The position numbers and the translations under genes are program-made. DNA of 10,980 nucleotides from positions 1-10,980 of the forward strand of contig JAEZDB010000273.1 in the NCBI GenBank assembly GCA_023429855.1, read 5' to 3'. The DNA is from Actinomycetes bacterium (lineage in GTDB: Bacteria; Actinomycetota; Thermoleophilia; Solirubrobacterales; Solirubrobacteraceae). The notes beneath the pieces were generated by a model. That model saw only the letters and a list, made by a program, of their open reading frames with translations. It had not been told where the DNA came from and made no database searches. Below are positions 6,224-10,980 of the stretch, one piece after another; positions within the stretch are counted from its first letter, which is position 1, and each line of letters opens with the position of its first letter.

Positions 6224-7326
6224 CGCTCGTCGACCTCAACCGCGCTCGTCGGCACATCGGCGCCAGCAACGGCCGACACGTGCACGAGCTGCGGATCCGA
6301 CGGCAGGCCGCTCGTCCCGAGTTCGTTGGCCGACGTGGTCGCGATCACGACCTGACCGTAGCGGCAGACCTCGGTCACAAGGCGGCGCCGGCGCTCGGGG
6401 TCCAGCTCGCTGCCGACATCGTCGAGCAGCGCGATCGGCGGCTGGCCGCGGACCTCGGTGATCAGCGAGCGCTCGGTCAGCAGCAGCGCAAGGACCGCCA
6501 GCCGCTGCTCGCCTTGGGAGCCGAACGACCGCAGGTCGCGGTCGTCGCGGCGCAGCAGGATCTCGTCGCGGTGCGGGCCGACGGTCGTGAAGCCGCGCTC
6601 GCGGTCGCGGTCGCGCCGCTCGGCGAAGAGCCGCGCGAGGTTGTCCACACCCTCGGTCGGATCCGACGGGCGGTAGGCGAGCAGCGGCTGGCCGGTGATT
6701 CCAAGGTCGGTCGCGAGGTCGGCGAAGCCTGTGGACAACGCGTCGATCGCCGCTTGGCGGGCCGCGCGCAGCGCTACGCCGTGGCGGGCCAGCTCGTACT
6801 CCCAGCTCTCCATCGCGGGCGACCCGCCCCGGTGCAGCAGGGCGTTGCGCTGCCCGAGCGCCCGCGAGTACTCGACGCGCGCAGCGTTGCGGCTCGGCCA
6901 GAGCGCGGCGACAAGCTGATCCACATGGCCGCGGCGGCCCTGTGGAGAACCCTGCACGAGCGCCAGCCGGTCGGGGGCGAAGACGACGACGAGCGGTCGC
7001 GGCGCTCCGAGTTCGACCTTGCCGCCATCGAGCACGTGCTGGCGGTCGGCGCTGCCGCGGTGCACGGTCAGCGAAACCCGGTGATCGGTCCCGACCTCGT
7101 CGCTGAACCGCAGCTCAGCGCGGCCGGCGTCCTCGCCGTGACGCACCAGCTCGCGATCGGTACGCGTCCGCCAAGACCGTCCCGTGGCCGCGAGGACGAT
7201 CGCCTCGAGCAGGTTCGTCTTGCCCGCGCCGTTGGGCCCGTCGACCACGGTGAGGTTGTGGTCGAGCGACAGCTCGAGCGCCGCATGCGTGCGCAGCGAG
7301 CGCACACGCAGCGACGTCACGCGCAT
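6220..7326 (-). CDS. recF: DNA replication and repair protein RecF
   Basis: RecF is an SMC/ABC-like ATPase that binds gapped DNA and, with RecO and RecR, helps load RecA at single-strand gaps and stalled forks. The 368-residue protein shows the Walker A motif GPNGAGKTN at 30-38 and the RecF-typical GPHRDEI at 250-256. The signature region SFGSQGEQRLAVLALLL is at about 267-283 and Walker B with D-loop, PPIALLDDVGSELDP, is at 296-310. Length and motif order are normal. The ATG lies 13 nt after the dnaN stop with no strong SD, so coupling to dnaN is likely. The coding sequence contains four DnaA-box-like 9-mers (6641-6949), some using codons such as TTG, ACA, TCT and CCA that appear non-preferred in this GC-rich sequence. 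Confidence 0.97.
   Translation of the reverse strand: MRVTSLRVRSLRTHAALELSLDHNLTVVDGPNGAGKTNLLEAIVLAATGRSWRTRTDRELVRHGEDAGRAELRFSDEVGTDHRVSLTVHRGSADRQHVLDGGKVELGAPRPLVVVFAPDRLALVQGSPQGRRGHVDQLVAALWPSRNAARVEYSRALGQRNALLHRGGSPAMESWEYELARHGVALRAARQAAIDALSTGFADLATDLGITGQPLLAYRPSDPTEGVDNLARLFAERRDRDRERGFTTVGPHRDEILLRRDDRDLRSFGSQGEQRLAVLALLLTERSLITEVRGQPPIALLDDVGSELDPERRRRLVTEVCRYGQVVIATTSANELGTSGLPSDPQLVHVSAVAGADVPTSAVEVDER
6641..6649 (+). promoter_or_regulatory. DnaA box inside recF (perfect TTGTCCACA)
   Basis: The plus strand reads TTGTCCACA, identical to the actinobacterial DnaA-box consensus and to the best box in oriC. It lies over recF codons for V227, D228 and N229 (GTG GAC AAC), and the first T of the minus-strand TGTGGACAA comes from a GGT glycine codon. 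Binding is predicted, not shown. Confidence 0.6.
6730..6738 (-). promoter_or_regulatory. DnaA box inside recF (perfect TTGTCCACA)
   Basis: The minus strand reads TTGTCCACA, exactly spanning recF codons L197 (TTG), S198 (TCC) and T199 (ACA). TTG and ACA look non-preferred in a genome with G/C-rich third positions, which is what selection for the site would look like. It has opposite orientation to the box at 6641-6649. Confidence 0.65.
6917..6925 (+). promoter_or_regulatory. DnaA box-like site inside recF (TGATCCACA)
   Basis: The plus strand TGATCCACA matches TTATCCACA at eight of nine positions. It covers recF codons for H134-V135-D136-Q137, with CAT and GAT in place of the more GC-rich CAC and GAC. 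It forms the left arm of the dyad at 6920-6946. Confidence 0.5.
6920..6946. repeat. 27-bp inverted repeat with DnaA-box arms
   Basis: The outer arms are TCCACA (6920-6925) and TGTGGA (6941-6946) and the inner arms are GGCC (6927-6930) and GGCC (6936-6939). One mismatched pair separates them, and a 5-nt centre, GCGGC, remains. The outer arms are the cores of two DnaA-box-like sites. The structure lies wholly inside recF. Confidence 0.6.
6941..6949 (-). promoter_or_regulatory. DnaA box-like site inside recF (TTCTCCACA)
   Basis: The minus strand TTCTCCACA is an 8/9 match to TTATCCACA or TTGTCCACA. It is built from recF codons GGT TCT CCA CAG (G126-Q129), three of which end in A or T, unusual for this gene. 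It faces the box at 6917-6925 with a 15-bp gap. Confidence 0.5.
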
Positions 7327-7339
7327 GCCAGCGGCGCCG

Positions 7340-8449
7340 CTAGACGTCGAGACGCAAGGGCATCACGAGATACGTGAATGCCGAATCGTCGGTGGCTTCG
7401 AGGACCATCGGGCGGACCGGGTTGATGAGCCGCAAGCGGACGGTGTCGGTGGAGACGTTCTCGAGGCCGGCGCGCAGGTAGTCCGGGTTGAAGCCGATCT
7501 CGAGCTCCTCGCCCTGCCACGGGGCGGGGATCGACTCGGAGGCCTCGCCGACGTCTTGCGTCTGCGCGGCGATGAGCAGCTCGCCTTCGGTGAACTTGAG
7601 GCGCAGGCGAGCGGACTTCTGGGCCAGCAGCGAGACGCGGCGCAGGGCCTGGGCCAGCTCGTCGGTCGAGATGATGACCTCGCTGGTGAAGTTCTCCTGC
7701 AGCAGCTGGCGGTAGTTCGGGAACTGACCGTCGAGCAGGCGGGAGACGAGGGTGGTGCCCTCCCAGCGGACGATGATGCGCGACTCGTGGCGGCGCAGCT
7801 CGATCTGGGCGTCGTCGGGGACGCCGGCCTTGGCGATCTCGCCAAGCGCGCGGTGCGGGACGGTGGCCTCGAGCCCTTCGCCGCCGATGGCGGTGTCGAG
7901 CTTGGTCTCCTTGACCGCGAGGCGGTAGGCGTCGGTGGCGACCATGCGCAGCTCGTTGCCGGTCGCGCTCACGAGCACACCTGTGAGAATCAGGCGGGTC
8001 GCGTCGCGGGCAGCGGCGCGTTCGACCTTGGCGATCGTGTCGCGCAGGGCGCCGGCCGAGAGCTGGACCGGGTCTTCGCCCTCGAGCGGCGGCAGCGGCG
8101 GAACGTCGTCGTCGCGCAGCGCGCGGAGCTTGAAGGTGGCCGAACCGGAGGAGACGGTGACGAAGCCCGTCTCTTCGCTCGTGAGCTCGACCGACGGCGC
8201 GGGCAGGGCGCGGGCGACGTCGAGGAGCAGCTTGCCGGGCAAGGCGATGGAGCCGGAGCCGCCGACGGTGGCGGGCAGCTCCGTGCGAATGGCGAGGTCG
8301 GCATCGACGGCCTCGAGCGCGACGCTGCCGGATTGGGCGACGACGCGGACGCCTGCGATCGGCTGCATCGCGCTTCGCCCACTGGCGACACGGGACACAG
8401 CGGTGAGGCGCTCGACGAGGTCGGCGGTCGTACAGCTGATCGAGATCAC
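7340..8449 (-). CDS. dnaN: DNA polymerase III sliding clamp, beta subunit
   Basis: The beta clamp is a ring-shaped homodimer that tethers DNA polymerase III and many repair proteins to DNA. The 369-residue product has normal length and the three-domain layout. The N-terminal strand/helix is ISISCTTADLVERLTAVSRV, ATDAYRLA (172-179) is the family ATDGHRLA motif, and LLDGQFPNYRQLL is at about 238-250. FNPDYLRAGL is at 320-329, and the C-terminal clamp motif YLVMPLRL (360-367) corresponds to YVVMPMRL. The start is GTG at 8447-8449, chosen because ISISCTT aligns with the family N-terminus. No SD precedes it; the leader is pyrimidine-rich and runs straight into the trio-like end of oriC. It is followed after 13 nt by recF. 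Confidence 0.97.
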   Translation of the reverse strand: MISISCTTADLVERLTAVSRVASGRSAMQPIAGVRVVAQSGSVALEAVDADLAIRTELPATVGGSGSIALPGKLLLDVARALPAPSVELTSEETGFVTVSSGSATFKLRALRDDDVPPLPPLEGEDPVQLSAGALRDTIAKVERAAARDATRLILTGVLVSATGNELRMVATDAYRLAVKETKLDTAIGGEGLEATVPHRALGEIAKAGVPDDAQIELRRHESRIIVRWEGTTLVSRLLDGQFPNYRQLLQENFTSEVIISTDELAQALRRVSLLAQKSARLRLKFTEGELLIAAQTQDVGEASESIPAPWQGEELEIGFNPDYLRAGLENVSTDTVRLRLINPVRPMVLEATDDSAFTYLVMPLRLDV

Positions 8450-8472
8450 GTGAGAGAAGAGGGGAGTCTTTG

Positions 8473-8481
8473 AAGTAGTAG
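8473..8481 (+). promoter_or_regulatory. DnaA-trio-like element
   Basis: The plus strand AAGTAGTAG, read 3'->5', gives GAT-GAT-GAA. This fits the DnaA-trio pattern 3'-[G/A]A[T/A]-5' known from origins such as that of Bacillus subtilis. A GC-rich 3-nt spacer then leads into the weak box at 8485 and the perfect box at 8494. Three trios is short but workable. The side away from the boxes is the relatively A/T-rich leader of dnaN. Confidence 0.5.
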
Positions 8482-8493
8482 GGCTGTGGGGCG

Positions 8494-8502
8494 TGTGGAC
8501 AA
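8494..8502 (-). promoter_or_regulatory. DnaA box, perfect TTGTCCACA
   Basis: It is exact to the actinobacterial consensus, is the strongest box in oriC, and is closest to the trio-like element. Confidence 0.85.
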
Positions 8503-8546
8503 GTCCCGAAACGCCCGGAACTCTGGGACGGCTCAGCCTTGAGCGC

Positions 8547-8555
8547 TGTGGATGG
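8547..8555 (-). promoter_or_regulatory. DnaA box-like site CCATCCACA
   Basis: It is a 7/9 match to TTATCCACA in the same orientation as the other oriC boxes, just after the GCTCA/TGAGC dyad. Confidence 0.6.
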
Positions 8556-8608
8556 CGCGCGGGCCCGAGTCTCGCACGGTCATCGGCGGGGCGCTAGCTG
8601 GGGCGACC

Positions 8609-8617
8609 TGTGGGTGA
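8609..8617 (-). promoter_or_regulatory. DnaA box-like site TCACCCACA
   Basis: It is a 7/9 match to TTATCCACA, co-oriented with its neighbours and 12 bp from the next box. It is a moderate to weak site on sequence alone. Confidence 0.45.
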
Positions 8618-8629
8618 AAGCTCGCAGCT

Positions 8630-8638
8630 TGTGGACAG
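8630..8638 (-). promoter_or_regulatory. DnaA box CTGTCCACA
   Basis: It is an 8/9 match to TTGTCCACA and the box nearest to dnaA, in the same orientation as the rest of the array. Confidence 0.7.
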
Positions 8639-8671
8639 CGCTGCTCACGGGCGGAAGCCGCAGGAAGGGGC

Positions 8672-8693
8672 CGCTAAGCGTGGCGCGTTAGCG
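8672..8693 (-). repeat. Inverted repeat spanning the dnaA stop codon
   Basis: The arms CGCTAA (8672-8677) and TTAGCG (8688-8693) form a perfect 6-bp dyad with a 10-nt loop, and the dnaA TAA is in one arm. There is no T-run after it, so at most it is a weak transcription end or an mRNA 3' structure keeping dnaA transcription out of oriC. The role is inferred. Confidence 0.35.
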
Positions 8694-10142
8694 CAGCTGG
8701 CTGACCAGGCTGGAGACCTGGTCGTGCACCGTCGCGTCGCTGTCGATCTGCTCGGTGACGCGCGTGACGGCGTGCATCACGGTGGTGTGGTCGCGCCGGT
8801 TGAAGGCGCGTGCGATCGTGGGCAGCGAGGCCTGGGTGTGGTGCCGGGCCAGGTACATCGCGACCTGGCGGGGCCAGGAGATGGCAGCTGCGCGCGACGG
8901 CCCGATGAGGGTGTCGTGGTCGATATCGAACTCGGCGCAGACCAGGTCCTGCACGCGGCGGATCGTCGGACGCTCGCTGACAGGCTTGCTCTTCTGCGGA
9001 TACAACCGGCGGACGACGTCGTCGACGAGCGCCTGATCGAGCTCTCGGCCGGTCAGCGTGCGGTAGGCGATCGTCGAGAGGATCGCGCCCTCGAGGGTGC
9101 GGATGCCGTCGGTGACCTTGTCGGCCAGGTGCGAGAGCTGCGCGCGTTCCTGCGGAGCGTCGAGCTCTTCGGCTGCGCGGCGCGCGACGTAGATGCGGCG
9201 CAGGGCGTCGTCGGGGCGCTCCACGTCGACGACGAGGCCGGAGGCGAAGCGGGCCCGGAGCCGTTCGGAGAGCCCGCCGAGCTCGACCGGCGGCTGGTCG
9301 CTCGTGAGGACGAGCTGCGCGCCGCTGCGCTCGAGGGCGTTGAAGGTGTGGAAGAACTCCTCCTCCGTCTTCTCCTTGCCGGCGAGGAACTGGATGTCGT
9401 CGACCAGGAGCACGTCGACGCCGCGCAGGGCGTCCTTGAAGTCGCCGATGCGGCGGTTCTTGAGGGCGCCGAGGAAGTCGGAGACGAACCGCTCGCTCGT
9501 GCACAGATGCACGTTCAGGTGCGGGGCAGTCGCCGCGACGTAGTTGGCGATCGCGTGGAGCAGGTGCGTCTTGCCTGTGCCGGGCGGGCCGCAAAGCAGG
9601 AGCGGGTTGAAGACCGTGGCCGGGAGCTCGGCGACCTGGAGGGCCGCGCCGTGGGCGAGGCGGTTGGAGTGGCCGATGACGAACGACTCGAAGGTGAGCG
9701 ACGGATCGATCGGGTCGCCGACTTCGAGCGGTGGCAGCGGCTCGGGCTGGTCGATGCCGCGGCGGTCGGCCGTGAGAGGCGCGTAGAGCGGGGCCGCGGG
9801 GAGGCCGGCGCTGGGCTGGCCTGGCGCGCGGTCGTGGGCGTGCCACGTGGGTGGCGCCGCGGCGAGCTGTTGCGGGCTGGCTTCGATCCAGGCGATGGCC
9901 TCCGCCAGGCCCGCTTCGCGTGCGACCTCGGTCAGCAGCGGCGTGCAGCGGTCACGAGCCCAGCGCACGAGGTGGGGTTCGCCCGCCAAGAGCAGGGTCC
10001 CGTCGGTGCAGTCGACCGGGTGGAGCGGGTGGAGCCAGAGTTCGAGCGTGGTCTCGTCGACGCGGCCGCGCAGGCGGTCGAGGATCAGCCGCCAGGCGGC
10101 GCTTGGGTCGGTCGAGGGCTGGTGCGGCGGGTGTTCGAGCAT
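8688..10142 (-). CDS. dnaA: Chromosomal replication initiator protein DnaA
   Basis: DnaA is the AAA+ ATPase that binds DnaA boxes, melts oriC and recruits the helicase. The 484-residue product has domain I at about 15-88 and a short Pro/Ala-rich linker at about 89-145. The AAA+ core follows, with Walker A GPPGTGKTH (185-193), Walker B LLVDDIQFL (245-253), sensor 1 LVLTSDQPP (277-285), box VII LSERLRARFASGL (291-303) and sensor 2 GIRTLEGAI (346-354). Domain IV has PRQVAMYLAR (424-433) and the HTH signature RRDHTTVMHA (449-458). By alignment R417, R425, Q426, D451, H452, T453 and T454 correspond to E. coli R399, R407, Q408, D433, H434, T435 and T436, so specific contacts are kept. The basic loop around R417 is otherwise neutral (GPSRAAAISW). 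The ATG is the only start that fits; the SD is weak and no in-frame start was found just upstream. Confidence 0.98.
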   Translation of the reverse strand: MLEHPPHQPSTDPSAAWRLILDRLRGRVDETTLELWLHPLHPVDCTDGTLLLAGEPHLVRWARDRCTPLLTEVAREAGLAEAIAWIEASPQQLAAAPPTWHAHDRAPGQPSAGLPAAPLYAPLTADRRGIDQPEPLPPLEVGDPIDPSLTFESFVIGHSNRLAHGAALQVAELPATVFNPLLLCGPPGTGKTHLLHAIANYVAATAPHLNVHLCTSERFVSDFLGALKNRRIGDFKDALRGVDVLLVDDIQFLAGKEKTEEEFFHTFNALERSGAQLVLTSDQPPVELGGLSERLRARFASGLVVDVERPDDALRRIYVARRAAEELDAPQERAQLSHLADKVTDGIRTLEGAILSTIAYRTLTGRELDQALVDDVVRRLYPQKSKPVSERPTIRRVQDLVCAEFDIDHDTLIGPSRAAAISWPRQVAMYLARHHTQASLPTIARAFNRRDHTTVMHAVTRVTEQIDSDATVHDQVSSLVSQLR

Positions 10143-10248
10143 GCAGCAGCACCCGTCGGGGCGGGCGCGCGTGAGGCAGATTGCGCGGCGACCTGAGGGG
10201 GTCGGTCGCGGAGAAGGCAGAACCTAGCATCGGGATTTGGGAGCGCAG

Positions 10249-10260
10249 GCGACCGGTCGC
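10249..10260. repeat. 12-bp perfect palindrome GCGACCGGTCGC
   Basis: The self-complementary 12-mer lies about 20 bp upstream of the dnaA -10 candidate and about 130 bp before the rpmH start. It could be a binding site for a dimeric regulator of one or both genes. It is seen directly; any function is inferred. Confidence 0.4.
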
Positions 10261-10377
10261 GGTCGATGCCGCTAGGCGCGTGTTTTTTTGTGCGGCGCGC
10301 GCGCGGAAGGCGAAGGTTCGTCGAGATCGCGGATCCGGGCGCTTTCGACCGGTGCGCCTGATAGCGCCCGCACCCTG

Positions 10378-10383
10378 TACTCT
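10378..10383 (+). promoter_or_regulatory. Candidate -10 element of rpmH
   Basis: TACTCT, preceded by TG, ends nine bases before the rpmH ATG. A start 6-9 bases downstream would fall at or within a few bases of the ATG, so the mRNA would be leaderless or nearly so. This agrees with the lack of an SD. No clear -35 is present at 17 bp. Confidence 0.4.
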
Positions 10384-10392
10384 GGTTGGCCC

Positions 10393-10527
10393 ATGAAGCG
10401 CACCTACCAGCCAAAGAAGCGTAAGCGCGCCCGTGCGCACGGATTCCGCAATCGCATGCAGACCAAGGGCGGCCAGATGATTCTGAAGCGTCGCCGGGCC
10501 AAGGGCCGCAAGCGCCTCACCGTCTAA
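10393..10527 (+). CDS. rpmH: 50S ribosomal protein L34
   Basis: L34 is a small, very basic protein of the large ribosomal subunit. The 44-residue product begins MKRTYQPKKRKRARAHGFRN and continues with the family motif RMQTKGGQMILKRRRAKGRK, almost the textbook L34 sequence. A longer reading from an upstream ATG at 10288 exists but adds 35 residues foreign to the family. The ATG at 10393 is therefore the start. There is no SD before it, and the -10-like TACTCT is close enough to suggest a leaderless mRNA. It is divergent from dnaA and followed by rnpA, the standard rpmH-rnpA pair. Confidence 0.97.
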   Translation: MKRTYQPKKRKRARAHGFRNRMQTKGGQMILKRRRAKGRKRLTV

Positions 10528-10540
10528 CGGGCCCTCTGCT

Positions 10541-10567
10541 GCTCCGCTCGCCAGTGCGCTGCGGAGC
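10541..10567 (+). promoter_or_regulatory. Hairpin between rpmH and rnpA
   Basis: The arms GCTCCGC (10541-10547) and GCGGAGC (10561-10567) form a perfect 7-bp stem with a 13-nt loop, beginning 13 nt after the rpmH stop. Only scattered T residues follow. It may be a partial terminator or an mRNA-stability structure that lets the ribosomal protein be made in larger amounts than the RNase P protein. The role is inferred. Confidence 0.45.
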
Positions 10568-10606
10568 CGTGTCCTTGTATTCCTCAGCGACCGCGCCTGC
10601 CTAGCC

Positions 10607-10980
10607 GTGGCGAGCCCCAGCGGATCTCCTCGCCGTAAGCGCGGGCGTCTGTCGCGTAGCGGCGATTTCGATCGCGTGTATCGCCAGGGTCGTTCGACCG
10701 GCGCGCGCGAATTCGTCGTGCATGTGTTCCCGCGCGAGGCGTCGCTCGATGCTCCACGCGTCGGGCTGTCGGTCTCCAAGAAGGTCGGCGACGCCGTCAC
10801 CCGCAACCGCATCAAGCGGGTGTTGCGTGAGTCCGTCTCGGCACTTGAGAGCGAGCTTGCCGCCGGCAGCGACCTCGTGATCACCGCTCGCGTCGACGCC
10901 GTCGCGCTCGACGAGCGCGAGGGTCAGGCTGGCGTGCAACGCGAGTTGCGGGCGCTCCTGTCGCGCACGTCGGCCTGGGC
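10607..10980 (+). CDS. rnpA: Ribonuclease P protein component (partial, runs off the window)
   Basis: RnpA is the protein subunit of RNase P, which with the RnpB RNA matures the 5' end of tRNAs. The reading frame gives a basic N-terminus, then LSRSGDFDRVYRQGRS at about 15-30, the strand FVVHVFPRE, and the diagnostic motif VGLSVSKKVGDAVTRNRIKR at about 52-71. That motif contains the RNR segment (66-68) that binds RNase P RNA. The last visible codons encode LLSRTSAW, so 124 codons are present with no stop before the window ends. The start is taken as GTG at 10607, the only ATG/GTG/TTG in frame between rpmH and the conserved region. No SD precedes it. It lies 79 nt after rpmH. Confidence 0.93.
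   Translation, partial: MASPSGSPRRKRGRLSRSGDFDRVYRQGRSTGAREFVVHVFPREASLDAPRVGLSVSKKVGDAVTRNRIKRVLRESVSALESELAAGSDLVITARVDAVALDEREGQAGVQRELRALLSRTSAW

Larger units (their letters stand above)
8450..8687. other. oriC: Chromosomal replication origin oriC (dnaA-dnaN intergenic)
   Basis: This 238-bp gap contains no gene. It holds DnaA boxes at 8494-8502 (perfect TTGTCCACA), 8547-8555, 8609-8617 and 8630-8638, plus a poor fifth site at 8485-8493 (CGCCCCACA), all pointing the same way on the minus strand. A trio-like run lies at 8473-8481 and the least GC-rich stretch, at about 8450-8480, lies beside dnaN, fitting the unwinding side. A short dyad GCTCA/TGAGC sits at 8531-8544. The location between dnaA and dnaN is the usual origin site in actinobacteria. 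The activity is inferred from these marks. Confidence 0.88.
10143..10392. other. Divergent dnaA / rpmH promoter region
   Basis: There is no gene in these 250 bp. On the minus strand an extended -10-like TGCTAGGTT lies at 10221-10229 and would give dnaA a leader of about 70 nt. A perfect 12-bp palindrome GCGACCGGTCGC lies at 10249-10260, and an isolated run of seven T at 10283-10289 stands out in the GC-rich context. On the plus strand TACTCT at 10378-10383 is the rpmH -10 candidate. No DnaA box was found here, so DnaA self-repression through boxes at its own promoter is not evident. Confidence 0.55.

Noticed and set aside
5439..6269. Minus-strand open frame covering dciA's 3' side and the secreted-protein gene
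   Set aside because: Its composition is Arg/Ala-rich with no motif, and it conflicts with two better supported genes.
9347..9355. DnaA-box-like TCTTCCACA (minus) within dnaA
   Set aside because: It matches only 7/9 and is single, so it is likely chance.
8610..10196. Plus-strand open frame opposite dnaA
   Set aside because: It is a shadow of dnaA; the minus-strand product has every DnaA motif.
10283..10289. T7 run as a rho-independent terminator
   Set aside because: No stable stem sits directly before it in either direction, and it lies between divergent starts where no upstream gene needs ending.

Overview
The window is the replication-origin neighbourhood of a high-GC actinobacterial chromosome. 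The gene order is the classic rnpA - rpmH - dnaA - [oriC] - dnaN - recF - dciA (DUF721) - gyrB - gyrA. The very GC-rich codon use, actinobacterial-type DnaA boxes (TTGTCCACA), an 811-residue GyrB with a large insert, and the absence of SD sequences at several starts suggest a deep-branching actinobacterium, perhaps class Thermoleophilia (Solirubrobacterales-like). That taxonomic guess is inference and was not checked against a database.

Layout from left to right. 1-75 is the region just downstream of gyrA and holds a small inverted repeat. 76-2715 (minus) is gyrA and 2733-5168 (minus) is gyrB, with a 17-nt gap and a good SD between them. 5169-5474 is a divergent regulatory region: on the minus strand a TAGAAT -10 and two leader hairpins serve gyrB, and on the plus strand two small dyads lie before a secreted-protein gene at 5475-5900. 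That gene is the only plus-strand gene between oriC and gyrA, and its stop codon overlaps the stop of dciA (5897-6223, minus). dciA overlaps recF (6220-7326, minus) by ATGA, and recF follows dnaN (7340-8449, minus) after 13 nt. 8450-8687 is oriC. dnaA (8688-10142, minus) follows. 10143-10392 is the divergent dnaA/rpmH promoter region, then come rpmH (10393-10527, plus) and a partial rnpA (10607 to the window end, plus).

The genes work together in chromosome initiation and topology. DnaA opens oriC, DciA supports DnaB helicase loading, DnaN is the sliding clamp, RecF acts at gaps and stalled forks, and GyrA2B2 supplies negative supercoiling. RpmH and RnpA are a ribosomal protein and the RNase P protein.

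No mobile element, CRISPR array, tRNA, intein or defence system was seen. The most interesting structure not explained by the genes is a cluster of four strong DnaA-box-like 9-mers inside recF (6641-6949). Two are perfect TTGTCCACA, several are built from codons that look non-preferred here, and two form the arms of a 27-bp dyad. Other points are a structured gyrB leader, a minimal DnaA-trio-like element beside dnaN, a DnaA domain IV with most of its usual basic residues missing, a short DciA, and a secreted protein gene placed head-on to replication inside the origin cluster.
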